Of a stretch of DNA of 7,585 bases, positions 1-7,459 are shown piece by piece. The DNA is from an uncultured Bacteroidales bacterium (GTDB taxonomy: Bacteria; Bacteroidota; Bacteroidia; Bacteroidales; P3). Under the pieces are notes generated by a model that saw only the letters and a program-made list of their open reading frames with translations, was not told the DNA's origin and searched no databases. The position numbers and the translations under genes were made by a program. The stretch's first letter is position 1; the number at the start of each line of letters is the position of its first letter. The stretch spans positions 1-7,585 of the forward strand of contig CALEFF010000064.1 of assembly GCA_937876865.1 (NCBI GenBank), read 5' to 3'.

Positions 1-311
1 CCGTTCATTACAACGTAGATGTCCCCATTGTACCCAATCATATCCTGCGCTGTGTCGCCCAGCTTCAGGCCACCATTCTGTTTGGCATAGATATCAGCAA
101 TCACCTCGCCCGTAGCAGGATTGTAAAACGATACATTGGCATTGTTCATGCCATAGATTCCTTCGTTCAGAACAAACGCACGCTGCTTGGGCAATACCAC
201 TTCAGCATTCTCGTTCCACTTGTCGTTGTCGTCATCGTCCTCACAGGCGGTGAACACTGCACCCGTTGCCATCAGGCAGAGGGCACTCAAGAAAAGACTT
301 CTAAGTTTCAT
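1..311 (-). CDS. Surface lipoprotein, YncE/DUF5074-like beta-propeller (N-terminal part, runs off the left edge)
   Basis: The first 103 codons are visible, starting at ATG 309-311. The protein begins MKLRSLFLSALCLMATG, a positively charged then hydrophobic signal peptide, and reaches a lipobox-like FTAC with Cys at residue 23. The cysteine is followed by EDDDDND, the acidic kind of stretch linked in Bacteroidota to display of lipoproteins on the outer surface. After a short linker the text reads FVLNEGIYGMNNANVSFYNP, ATGEV and LGDTAQDM, which I recognise from the first blade of YncE/DUF5074-type beta-propellers. That group includes BtuG, the surface cobalamin-binding partner of the TonB-dependent transporter BtuB. 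The ligand cannot be decided from this fragment, and the transporter gene, if there is one, would lie outside the window. GC is about 50%, well above the giant gene upstream. I see no convincing promoter in 312-517. Lipoprotein call is strong; family call is moderate. Confidence 0.8.
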   Translation of the reverse strand, partial: MKLRSLFLSALCLMATGAVFTACEDDDDNDKWNENAEVVLPKQRAFVLNEGIYGMNNANVSFYNPATGEVIADIYAKQNGGLKLGDTAQDMIGYNGDIYVVMN

Positions 312-580
312 TCTTTTTTTGTTTTAGGTTTGTTCCCCTTTCTTGATTATATATTACCATCCTCTCACCCTGTTTTCAATTCGCAAAAACAATGAAATAC
401 AAGGCATAAACGATTTTAAAGGAACAATAAGAATTAATGGAAACCACAATAAAATAAATTTGCCAAAAATCAAATAATTTATAAATTTATTAGTTTAAAA
501 TAAGGAATTAAAGAAATTTACATTAAGTAAATTTTATGAATTTTTATAAAATTTGATAAATATTGACTTTTTTTAAATTG
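312..580. other. AT-rich spacer between the broken adhesin and the lipoprotein gene, with a composition change inside
   Basis: This holds the junk tail of the adhesin frame (518-580) and 206 bases of true intergenic DNA. From about 400 to 580 it is extremely A/T-rich, like the spacer upstream of the adhesin at the other end of the window. From about 390 down to 312 it becomes clearly more G/C-rich and runs into the 50% GC lipoprotein gene. I see no intrinsic terminator for the adhesin, no tRNA and no credible ORF. There is no clean Bacteroidota promoter for the lipoprotein gene; the nearest -7-like string on the minus strand, TGTTTTTG at 384-391, has one mismatch and no good partner upstream. 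Confidence 0.6.
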
Positions 581-3500
581 TGCTTTGTATTTAAATCCTT
601 GTGCTGTGATTGCTTCGCTACCTACGGTGATTGTTCCGTTCAATGTTGCACTTTCGTGTGTAATTGATGTTGCTGCTGTTGTCGCAACTACTGGTGCTAC
701 TATTTCTCCTCCACTTTCTTGTAGTGTTGTGAATGTTGCTGATACCCATGCTGATTCTGTTTCTTCGCATACGGCTCTTACTTCAACTGTGTATGTTGTA
801 TTTGCTGTTAAGCCTGTTAATGCTTTTGAAGTTGTTGTAAGGGTTTCTGCTGCATCTGAGTTTAATTTGAATTCGTAGGTTGTTGCTGTACCATTCCATG
901 TAATATCTGCACTTGTTTGTGTGATATTGCTTGCTGCAAGAGCTGTTGGTGCATCGCATGGTTCTGGTTCAGGAACTTCTCCGCCTTGTCCTTCTTCTGC
1001 GTCATAAACTGTTACGTTATCAATAAGAACTCCGTATCCATCAACACCTGCTGAAACAAATGCTATTTGATATGTTTCACTTGGGTTAGGCAATGCAATA
1101 GAATCTAATACCCATTGGTCTGGAGTTCCGTTCATTGTAGCCAATAGTGTCCAAGAATCTTCTGCACTCGCCTTGTAATGAACAGTTAAACTTTCTGCTA
1201 CTCCTTGCCAAGGTAGTTTTGCGTAATCAAATTTAATGTATGGATTTGTTAATGAAGTAAGGTCAAACATTGGAGTAATCAATCTTCCAGATACACCTGA
1301 CTCATAAGTATGCCAAATTGCATTTCCTGAAATAAATGTAATAATACCTAATTCATCTTCATCTATTACAACCCATGCATCATCAAAAAAGCTAGACGCT
1401 CCTTGAATAGCTTCTGTTGACCAGCAATTTGCGCCTGATTCAAAGTTTTGTACATAAGGATATTCTGTAATAACATCACAAAGTGTAGCGAATGAAATTG
1501 TAGTTGTAGGGTTTGATTCTTCGTCTCCACAATCTGTTGTTACATAAACAGAATATGTTGTTGAAGCACTAAGATCTGTTAATTCAATTGATGTTTCACT
1601 TGCAGAAACCATAGTATATTCTTCTTCGCCTGCTGCTTTGTAATATACATTCCATGCAGAGTGTGATTCATCATTGTCTGTCCAAGAAATTGTTGCGGAT
1701 GTACTTGTTATTGCTGAGGCAACAACTGCTGTAGGTTTTGCACAAGCGATTTCTTCTCCTGTACCTTCAACTGATACATTGTCAATTATTGCTGGTGGAT
1801 TATTTTGAACACTTCCGTCATTTCTCCACAAGAATACAAGTTTTTGTAATCCGTTAGGGGCAACATTTTCTATTGTTATATCTTTGTGAACTGTTCCACT
1901 TTGTTGATTGATTTTTGCTCCACCTATTGTTCCTGTTGAATAAGAATCTGAAGCATAAGCAACGGAATAATCTGTTGTAGGGTTAATTGCAACAGTAGGG
2001 TCAACAAAGAATACCTTCAAATAGTCATAATTACTTTCTCCAGTAACTGTTACATCAAAACTAATTCTTATTGAATCTGTTGCTCCTAATTGGAATAGTT
2101 TTTCTGCTACAACAACTCCTGCAGAAGCTGAATAGGTTGCTGATGTTCCGCCGTCAGATGAAATAAACAATTCTCCACTTGTTCCGCCTGTTCTTGTTCC
2201 AACATACCATTGATTTGTACAAGTAGAGTTTCTTAATAACCAACCATTTGCTCCTTCTGCTTCGAAGTCACAAGTATAAGGTATTTCAACTGCTTCTTGA
2301 AGTGTTGTTACTGCTATTGCATTAGATGCAACTGCTTGCTCTGAGCCACAAACTGCAGTTACTGTGATTATATATCTTGTTGCAGATGTAAGTTCTTCAA
2401 GTGTGAATGGAGAAGAAGTTGCTGTTGCTGTTAATTCTTCTTCTGAACCATCTGCACTATAAGTAATAATGTAGCTATCTGCTCCTGTTTCTGTCCAAGC
2501 AACGTCTATTGTAGATGTTGTTATATTTTCAGCAGTTACGCCTTGAACTTGAGAACAAGATGATACTGAAATTGAAACATTATCAATTGCAGCAGGTGTT
2601 GCTAATTCTGCATCTATTGTATAACCAAGTGCTGTGAATACCAAACGTTTTTCTCCTGTAACATTTCCAAGATAAACTCTTTCTGTTTGCCATTCGTCAG
2701 AACCTGTAACTACTGCTATCATATCAGCAGAGTTTAATAAACCTGTTGCAAGAGGTGCTACATCTACAAGATATGCTGCTATACCTCCGTAAACACTATT
2801 TCCTTCTTGACGACCTGTTACTTTCCAATCAAATGTAAGTTCAAATTCGTCTTCAGTTTCACCGAAATCAAAGTCTTTCCATAGGTGAGACTTTGTTTGT
2901 GAAGAAGATAATGTTGCTGCATAAGATTCTCCGTCATTTGAAATGTATGCTGCAGGTGCTTCATTACCTGTTGCTTCTCCTACAACCCAAACATTTGCTG
3001 TGTTTGCAGCACTTGTTTCGCTCCAAATTCCGTCATCAAATGTTGTTTCGTAAGGAACAAGTTCCGCAGCAGATATTGTTGTGAATGTTGCTGTTGCCCA
3101 TTCAGATTCTCCATCTTCACAAATTGCTCTTACAGCAAATGTATATGTTGTTTCAGGATTTAAGTCTGTTAATTCAATTGGGTCTGTTGTTGTAACCTCT
3201 ACTGAACTTCCTGAAGCAGGGTCTGCATCTTCTCCTTCTACTACTACATATTCCCAAGTTGTTGCATCACCAAAGTATGCAAATGTTGCAGTTGCAGTTG
3301 TTGAAGTAATAGTTGCATCAGATACTTCAATATTATAAGGTGCAGGACATGCAGAATAATCTTCAACTGCTATGTTATCTATACAAGCATAGTTGTCTGC
3401 ATTAGATACTGTACTTTCAGAATAGAATGCAAAACGAACTGTACCAACTATTGGTTCTTCGTTTTCATCTACAAGTCTGTAAACATAACGTTGCATTTGA

Positions 3501-6500
3501 AGGCCTAAATCAGAGTAGTTGTGTTCTGTATCTTCATCTCCGTCTGCAAATACAAGACCATTTGCAATATCCCAAGATGCACCATTGTCAAGAGAAACTA
3601 ATACCATAACTCTATCATCTGAAGCTGCACCAGGAGCTGCGTTAGAAGCCCATTTTCTCAATCCAAGGTCAAATGCTATTTGTTTTTCAACTCCATCGTC
3701 TGCCAAATTGATAGAAGGAGATATTGCCCAGAAAATATAACCTGATGAAGAATATACTTCTGAACGAAGCATATTTGATGTAGTTGTTCCACAAGCAAAG
3801 TTACTTGCCCAACCCCAACAATTTGATGATGTTGATGTTGTTAATTGACTTGTTTGAATTGTTCCACTTGCAGGAAGTAATCCAGCTTTTCTTTCCCAGC
3901 AAGTTGAAGAATATGGATCTACATCAAAGTTTTCATACCAAGGAGTTGGTAATGCTTGACAAGGAGTAGTAATAGTTACTTGATCTGCAAATGCAGGCTC
4001 ATCTCCATCAGCACAAACAACACCTATTTGAATGTTATAAACTGTTTGGAAGTTTGCTTCCATTATTGTATAAGGAAAATCATCTATTGTAATGTCTGTG
4101 ATTTCAAGCCATTCAGTAGAAGTACTTTCTTTGTAACGCAAAACGTATGTAACATCTGTGTTTACTTCATCTGTCAATTCAACAACCAATACACCACCTG
4201 TTTCGCTTTCTTCTGTTTCTATAAATAACGCACTTGTTTCTAATGAAGTAGAAGTACAAGAAGCTGCTGTAATTGATAAATTATCAACAACACCTGGGAT
4301 ACCATCTGTATCACCTGAGTCATTATACCAACGGAACATTAAGTTGTAAACTCCTTCCAATCCTCCTGCAGGAATAGCAGTGCTGAATGATTGCCAAGTT
4401 GAATTATTATACAATCTATCTGTTACAGTAATTCCTTCTGTAAATTCGCTACCATTAGGAACAAGTTTTACTTCCATATAGTCATATATAGAAGTAGAAT
4501 ATGAAGACAGATTGAATTCTCCTACACACTTCCAATCAAATGAAATATGTAATTCTCCTGTTGGTTCAATAGAGATAGGTAATGAAGCAAATGCTGTTGA
4601 AGTAGAAGATTCAGTATAACTTACTGTTGCTCCGTTATCATTTGAAACATACAAAGCACCACCCTCTGTTGGAGTACCATATTCATCAATTGTATTATTA
4701 TCTGCTGTTCCTATTACCCAACTATTAGTTGAACTATTTGAAGTATATGATAAAACAGGAGTTGTTTCAGGAGTATCAAAATCAAATGATACAGGAAGAG
4801 CATAAACGGTAGGAATAGTTGCAATAACAGGTTCTGTCCACTCTCCGCCACAAGCTTGTTGTGCAGCAAAGATGTATGTTGTTCCTTCTGTCAAATCTGT
4901 TATTTGGAATGGTAATTCATCATCAGCAGCAATAGAAATAGTTTGTGCACTTTCAGGATCAAATTCTTCTCCTTCTACTGCTTCTGCGTATGCTATTGTA
5001 ACTCCATCTTCACCAATGTTTGCTGTATTGTAACTAACGTATGCAGAATGATCTGCACCATCTACTGTCAATCCGTAAACTTCAGGACAATCAGGGATTT
5101 CACTAATTGTAAAATCATCAATATAGAAAGAAGATGATTTTTGTCTTGCAGCAATAGCCAAACGAATATTACCTGTATATTCGTTCAAGAAAACCTCTGC
5201 CATATTCCATTCACCTGTTGTTTGACCTGCTGTGTTGATTGATGTAAGCAATGTAAAGTTTGCTGTATCTGCCATTGAAGTATAATCAGTTTCATTTACA
5301 TCAAGCACCATTACATCTATTACAGGAGCATTTGAAGTTGAACTTGTTTTGTATTGGAAATTCAATCTTTCGTTTCCTGTCATTTCAAATATAGGAGTAA
5401 TCATCCAATCAGAAAAATCGTAAGAATATGTAGAAGTTGTTCCATAGAAATACAACGCTTTTGTTGAATCAATTCCGACATTCGAACTAATTCCACTCCA
5501 ATAATAATATTCATATCCTCCATTTACATTATACCAACAATTCAAAGAAGATCTGTTTGCTCTTGCAGAATCTTGAATTGCGAGAAATGGATTTATATCA
5601 AAGTTTTCAACGTAAGGGAATTCTGATATTGAATTACAAATAGTCCATTCAGTGTAAGTGTCAGAGGTAACTGCAAGTTCACTTCCACCACAATTTGCTG
5701 TTACTTTATACTCTACTCTTGAAGAGTATGGTAAATCAGTTACTGCAATAGGACTTGTACCTTCTGCTGTGTACCAAGTTGTATCTTCTCCATATCTATA
5801 TGAAACAATATATTCAGCATCTTCGTTTAATTCATCTGTTACTTCAACATTCATAGTTACGCTACCACCAGCGTCTTCCATTGTTGTAGTAAATTCATTA
5901 ACTCTTGCACAAGATGTAGAGAAAATGTAAAGATTATCAATTGAAGCAGGAGGGTTTTCTCCAAGACTACCATCGTTTCTCCAAGAAATTACCAATTGAT
6001 AAGCTCCTCTTGGCATATCATTAGGAACATTAATTGAAACTCTTGTCCATTCATTAGTATTTGAATTTGATTTACCAATTATATTTGCAGTAGGTATTGA
6101 GTTTGTAGTAGGAAGAGTTGTTCCAAGAGGGAATAAAGACACGACTACTTCGTCAAAATCTAATTCCCCTATAGCTTTGTAATCAAATTCAACGCCATAA
6201 TATGTATCATCTTCTAAATTTATAAGAGTAGAAAGGTGCGCAACACTGGCAATAGAAGGTGTAGAATTTTCAAAAGAATAAGCATTAGTTACTCCATTGT
6301 CGTTACTAATATAAAGACCTTGTCCTTCTTCACCTTCTTCTGCATGAGCACCCAAAGCACCTAAGTACCATTGATTTGTTCCGCTTTGAGTAACTGTCCA
6401 TAAATCCCAACTTGTCAAATCTTCCAATGCGTCAAAGTTTTGTTCGTATGGAATTTCTATCATTTGTTCAGCAGAAGGCAAAGTCCAAAAACTAATTAAT

Positions 6501-7162
6501 GCTTCAGAACTGTTTTCTTCATCACACACTGTCCAAAGCTTTACTTCATATTGAGTATAAGCAGCAAGACCAGAAAGAGTATAAGAGAAATCATTTATAC
6601 TTTCACTTTCGGTTGTCCATTCTTCTTCACCAACCATTCTATATGCTAAACCGAAAGTAGTGTTAGTTTCACTCATTGTTTCCCAACTAATAGTTGCTCC
6701 TGTTTGTTCTAAACCTGAACAAGATAAATTCATAGGAGGATAGCAAAAATCCTCTCCTAAACTTTCCATTCCAAACATAGTTACAGGAACACCTGATGTA
6801 GTTGATGAATATGATGGAGCTGTTGTAATAAAATATTCTGTATAATCATCATACTCATAAACAGAGTTACCTACTGTTGCTTTTCTATAGTTCGGTGAAG
6901 TATCATAATCATTACCATCTCTTATAACAGCAACAAGCAAATTACCAACTCCTGTATATTCAAAAGAAGTTGTTAATTCAAAAGTATTTCTTCCTACAGA
7001 CATTGTTGCAGGGCCTGAATATACTTCAGTAAAATCGGAACCTACAACAAATCCTGAAAGAGAAGATTGATCAACCTCCTTCATATAGATCTTCATTGTT
7101 CCATTACTATAGGAATTAGATGAAACATAATAACTGATACTTGTAATTAGACCAGGCATCAA
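518..7162 (-). CDS. Open reading frame of 2214 codons: multi-domain FN3/jelly-roll adhesin-like protein without its signal peptide
   Basis: This is the open part of the broken gene. The first possible start after the stop is TTG at 7160-7162, followed directly by ATG at 7157-7159. Both are probably remnants of internal codons, since they fall inside a domain. Order by residue counted from 7162: rest of the N-terminal domain 1-136; FN3 140-229; jelly-roll 236-416; FN3 418-507; jelly-roll 509-690; FN3 692-785; jelly-roll 788-967; FN3 969-1066; jelly-roll 1068-1269; FN3 1272-1363; jelly-roll 1366-1534; FN3 1536-1621; jelly-roll 1624-1800; FN3 1807-1894; jelly-roll 1895-2055; acidic/proline linker 2056-2068; FN3 2069-2148; partial domain 2157-2194; unrelated tail 2195-2214. 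The jelly-rolls resemble the cleaved-adhesin / choice-of-anchor J group seen in gingipain and haemagglutinin adhesins. I see no enzyme domain. The expected role is carbohydrate or protein binding outside the cell; the ligand is unknown. Translation from 7162 would give a cytoplasmic protein. Confidence 0.75.
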   Translation of the reverse strand: MMPGLITSISYYVSSNSYSNGTMKIYMKEVDQSSLSGFVVGSDFTEVYSGPATMSVGRNTFELTTSFEYTGVGNLLVAVIRDGNDYDTSPNYRKATVGNSVYEYDDYTEYFITTAPSYSSTTSGVPVTMFGMESLGEDFCYPPMNLSCSGLEQTGATISWETMSETNTTFGLAYRMVGEEEWTTESESINDFSYTLSGLAAYTQYEVKLWTVCDEENSSEALISFWTLPSAEQMIEIPYEQNFDALEDLTSWDLWTVTQSGTNQWYLGALGAHAEEGEEGQGLYISNDNGVTNAYSFENSTPSIASVAHLSTLINLEDDTYYGVEFDYKAIGELDFDEVVVSLFPLGTTLPTTNSIPTANIIGKSNSNTNEWTRVSINVPNDMPRGAYQLVISWRNDGSLGENPPASIDNLYIFSTSCARVNEFTTTMEDAGGSVTMNVEVTDELNEDAEYIVSYRYGEDTTWYTAEGTSPIAVTDLPYSSRVEYKVTANCGGSELAVTSDTYTEWTICNSISEFPYVENFDINPFLAIQDSARANRSSLNCWYNVNGGYEYYYWSGISSNVGIDSTKALYFYGTTSTYSYDFSDWMITPIFEMTGNERLNFQYKTSSTSNAPVIDVMVLDVNETDYTSMADTANFTLLTSINTAGQTTGEWNMAEVFLNEYTGNIRLAIAARQKSSSFYIDDFTISEIPDCPEVYGLTVDGADHSAYVSYNTANIGEDGVTIAYAEAVEGEEFDPESAQTISIAADDELPFQITDLTEGTTYIFAAQQACGGEWTEPVIATIPTVYALPVSFDFDTPETTPVLSYTSNSSTNSWVIGTADNNTIDEYGTPTEGGALYVSNDNGATVSYTESSTSTAFASLPISIEPTGELHISFDWKCVGEFNLSSYSTSIYDYMEVKLVPNGSEFTEGITVTDRLYNNSTWQSFSTAIPAGGLEGVYNLMFRWYNDSGDTDGIPGVVDNLSITAASCTSTSLETSALFIETEESETGGVLVVELTDEVNTDVTYVLRYKESTSTEWLEITDITIDDFPYTIMEANFQTVYNIQIGVVCADGDEPAFADQVTITTPCQALPTPWYENFDVDPYSSTCWERKAGLLPASGTIQTSQLTTSTSSNCWGWASNFACGTTTSNMLRSEVYSSSGYIFWAISPSINLADDGVEKQIAFDLGLRKWASNAAPGAASDDRVMVLVSLDNGASWDIANGLVFADGDEDTEHNYSDLGLQMQRYVYRLVDENEEPIVGTVRFAFYSESTVSNADNYACIDNIAVEDYSACPAPYNIEVSDATITSTTATATFAYFGDATTWEYVVVEGEDADPASGSSVEVTTTDPIELTDLNPETTYTFAVRAICEDGESEWATATFTTISAAELVPYETTFDDGIWSETSAANTANVWVVGEATGNEAPAAYISNDGESYAATLSSSQTKSHLWKDFDFGETEDEFELTFDWKVTGRQEGNSVYGGIAAYLVDVAPLATGLLNSADMIAVVTGSDEWQTERVYLGNVTGEKRLVFTALGYTIDAELATPAAIDNVSISVSSCSQVQGVTAENITTSTIDVAWTETGADSYIITYSADGSEEELTATATSSPFTLEELTSATRYIITVTAVCGSEQAVASNAIAVTTLQEAVEIPYTCDFEAEGANGWLLRNSTCTNQWYVGTRTGGTSGELFISSDGGTSATYSASAGVVVAEKLFQLGATDSIRISFDVTVTGESNYDYLKVFFVDPTVAINPTTDYSVAYASDSYSTGTIGGAKINQQSGTVHKDITIENVAPNGLQKLVFLWRNDGSVQNNPPAIIDNVSVEGTGEEIACAKPTAVVASAITSTSATISWTDNDESHSAWNVYYKAAGEEEYTMVSASETSIELTDLSASTTYSVYVTTDCGDEESNPTTTISFATLCDVITEYPYVQNFESGANCWSTEAIQGASSFFDDAWVVIDEDELGIITFISGNAIWHTYESGVSGRLITPMFDLTSLTNPYIKFDYAKLPWQGVAESLTVHYKASAEDSWTLLATMNGTPDQWVLDSIALPNPSETYQIAFVSAGVDGYGVLIDNVTVYDAEEGQGGEVPEPEPCDAPTALAASNITQTSADITWNGTATTYEFKLNSDAAETLTTTSKALTGLTANTTYTVEVRAVCEETESAWVSATFTTLQESGGEIVAPVVATTAATSITHESATLNGTITVGSEAITAQGFKYKAQFKKSQYLSNFIKIHKIYLM
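581..694 (-). other. Truncated extra domain at the 3' end of the adhesin
   Basis: About 38 codons (residues 2157-2194) read APVVATTAATSITHESATLN and then GTITVGSEAITAQGFKYKA. This is the start of a beta-sandwich repeat common near the C-terminus of Bacteroidetes cell-surface proteins (pattern: V-x-T-x-x-A-T-x-I-x-x-x-S-A-T-L-N-G, then GF-x-Y). A complete copy would need roughly 50 more residues. After Ala2194 the translation changes to QFKKSQYLSNFIKIHKIYLM, which has no family resemblance and is encoded by AT-rich DNA. Confidence 0.65.
719..6745 (-). repeat. Protein-level repeat array: eight FN3 domains alternating with seven jelly-roll domains
   Basis: Fifteen domains follow each other with almost no linkers until the last. 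All eight FN3 units start with a Cys and have a second Cys late in the domain, at residues 140/213, 418/491, 692/771, 969/1050, 1272/1348, 1536/1605, 1807/1878 and 2069/2132. A conserved disulphide is likely, which suits an extracellular protein. The jelly-rolls fall into two types. Type A (first, third, fifth, sixth) carries W-x-x-G, a motif like LYISNDNG, and in three of the four an ending like WRNDG..PPA.IDN. Type B (second, fourth, seventh) has ENFD or NFE, an early CW, and in two cases ITPxF, ending in I-D-(D/N). The order is A-B-A-B-A-A-B. The copies are well diverged in DNA, so this is an old expansion and not a recent tandem duplication. Domain limits are good to about ten residues. 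Confidence 0.8.
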
Positions 7163-7273
7163 TTAACTTGATGGATAAAGAGATTCGGTAAACGAATTTT
7201 CATACAACATATACATCGGAACATAAGTTGATGTTGTTGCTGTGTTTGTGTCGCCGACAATAATTGTTGTCTG
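6755..7273 (-). other. N-terminal beta-rich domain of the adhesin, containing the premature stop
   Basis: This region of about 170 codons precedes the first FN3 domain. Readable landmarks are TSISYYV, MKIYMKEVDQSSL, TEVYSGPATM, NTFELTTSFEYTG, NLLVAVIRDG and a closing VTMFGME. From memory, this is the recurring first domain of large Bacteroidales adhesin-like proteins (pattern: IYMKxVD, then YxG, then FxYxGxxNLLV). It is expected to be an all-beta fold. The TAA at 7163-7165 cuts it about 36 residues after the signal peptide cleavage site. No binding function is known to me for this domain. Confidence 0.6.
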
Positions 7274-7330
7274 GGCCGACAATTGCATAGCGAATATTAT
7301 CGCCATTGCAAAAAGTAATAATTTTTTCAT
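7163..7330 (-). CDS. 55-residue remnant: signal peptide plus start of the adhesin N-terminal domain, ending at the premature TAA
   Basis: The start ATG lies about 45 nt below the promoter at 7380-7410. The product begins MKKLLLFAMAIIFAMQLSA, a textbook Sec signal peptide with a cleavage site before Gln20, giving a mature start QTTIIVGDTNTATTSTYVP. This mature start, with a TTIIVG-type strand and then VPMYMLYENSFTES, is typical of the first domain of large Bacteroidales FN3 proteins. The stop falls before the domain is complete, so the 55-residue product would be a short secreted peptide with no fold. There is no recognisable Shine-Dalgarno sequence, which is normal for Bacteroidota. I read it as the 5' piece of the gene that continues at 7162 and not as an independent small gene. 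Confidence 0.8.
   Translation of the reverse strand: MKKLLLFAMAIIFAMQLSAQTTIIVGDTNTATTSTYVPMYMLYENSFTESLYPSS
7274..7330 (-). other. Sec signal peptide coding region
   Basis: Codons 1-19 give two lysines, then a hydrophobic core LLLFAMAIIFAM, then QLSA before Gln20, which fits signal peptidase I cleavage. There is no lipobox cysteine, so the ancestral product was a soluble secreted or T9SS-type cargo protein and not a lipoprotein. Confidence 0.85.
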
Positions 7331-7379
7331 ACTTTTATTATTTTTGATTAATAATATAGAAATTTAATTTTTCAAGAGT

Positions 7380-7410
7380 CAAATTTATAACTTTTTTTCC
7401 AACCAACAAA
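7380..7410 (-). promoter_or_regulatory. Bacteroidota-type promoter of the adhesin gene
   Basis: On the minus strand, TTTG (7407-7410) lies 19 nt before TAAATTTG (7380-7387). This matches the established Bacteroidota primary sigma factor consensus, TTTG near -33 and TAnnTTTG near -7, with normal spacing. Transcription should begin at about 7372-7376, giving a leader of roughly 42-46 nt of A/T-rich sequence before the ATG at 7330. The gene therefore still looks transcribable despite its lesions. Confidence 0.7.
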
Positions 7411-7459
7411 TTTTTTTTAAAGAAATTTTAACCCCTCTTATTTGTAAAAATATATTTAT

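Larger units (their letters stand above)
518..7330 (-). pseudogene. Giant secreted adhesin-like gene, broken by a 5' nonsense codon and a lost 3' end
   Basis: I reconstruct one ancestral gene. The ATG at 7328-7330 and the long open frame ending at the TAA at 518-520 are in the same frame, 56 codons apart, interrupted only by TAA at 7163-7165 (codon 56). The text before the stop (YENSFTESLYPSS) and after it (LMPGLITSISYYV) join into one N-terminal domain that I know from other Bacteroidales multi-domain secreted proteins. In those, a Glu often sits where the stop is, so GAA to TAA is the simplest change. At the 3' end, homology to a further repeat-like domain stops at GFKYKA (about 581). The remaining residues, rich in Lys, Ile, Phe and Tyr, read through AT-rich DNA. 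No T9SS sorting domain follows in any minus-strand frame. A functional product in this form is unlikely. A sequencing error at the stop or an assembly break at the 3' end would change the call. Confidence 0.7.

Noticed and set aside
346..379. TTGAAA (374-379) and TATAAT (346-351) on the minus strand, upstream of the lipoprotein gene
   Set aside because: They look like E. coli -35 and -10 boxes, but the gap is 22 nt instead of about 17, and Bacteroidota use a different consensus. AT-rich chance match.
478..497. AT palindrome near the adhesin stop as a terminator
   Set aside because: The possible stem is made only of A-T pairs around AATAAATTTAT and would be too weak. No GC-containing hairpin followed by a T-run is present between 312 and 517 on the minus strand.
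565..580. Frameshift in the seven-A run (coding strand) as the cause of the 3' truncation
   Set aside because: Neither alternative frame downstream continues the domain or gives protein-like sequence; the DNA to about 400 is AT-rich and looks non-coding.
585..878. Open frame of 97 codons on the plus strand, and similar plus-strand frames across 2893-5930
   Set aside because: They lie antisense to the long minus-strand frame, and the Val/Ser/Thr-rich products (or Leu/Gln/Phe-rich ones in the other frame) mirror the repetitive Thr/Ser/Glu/Ala codons of the real gene. None has a recognisable domain or start region.
7163..7165. Reassigned genetic code in which TAA is a sense codon
   Set aside because: Only one TAA interrupts 2270 codons, and the frame itself ends in TAA at 518-520. 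A recoded genome would show many internal TAA codons.
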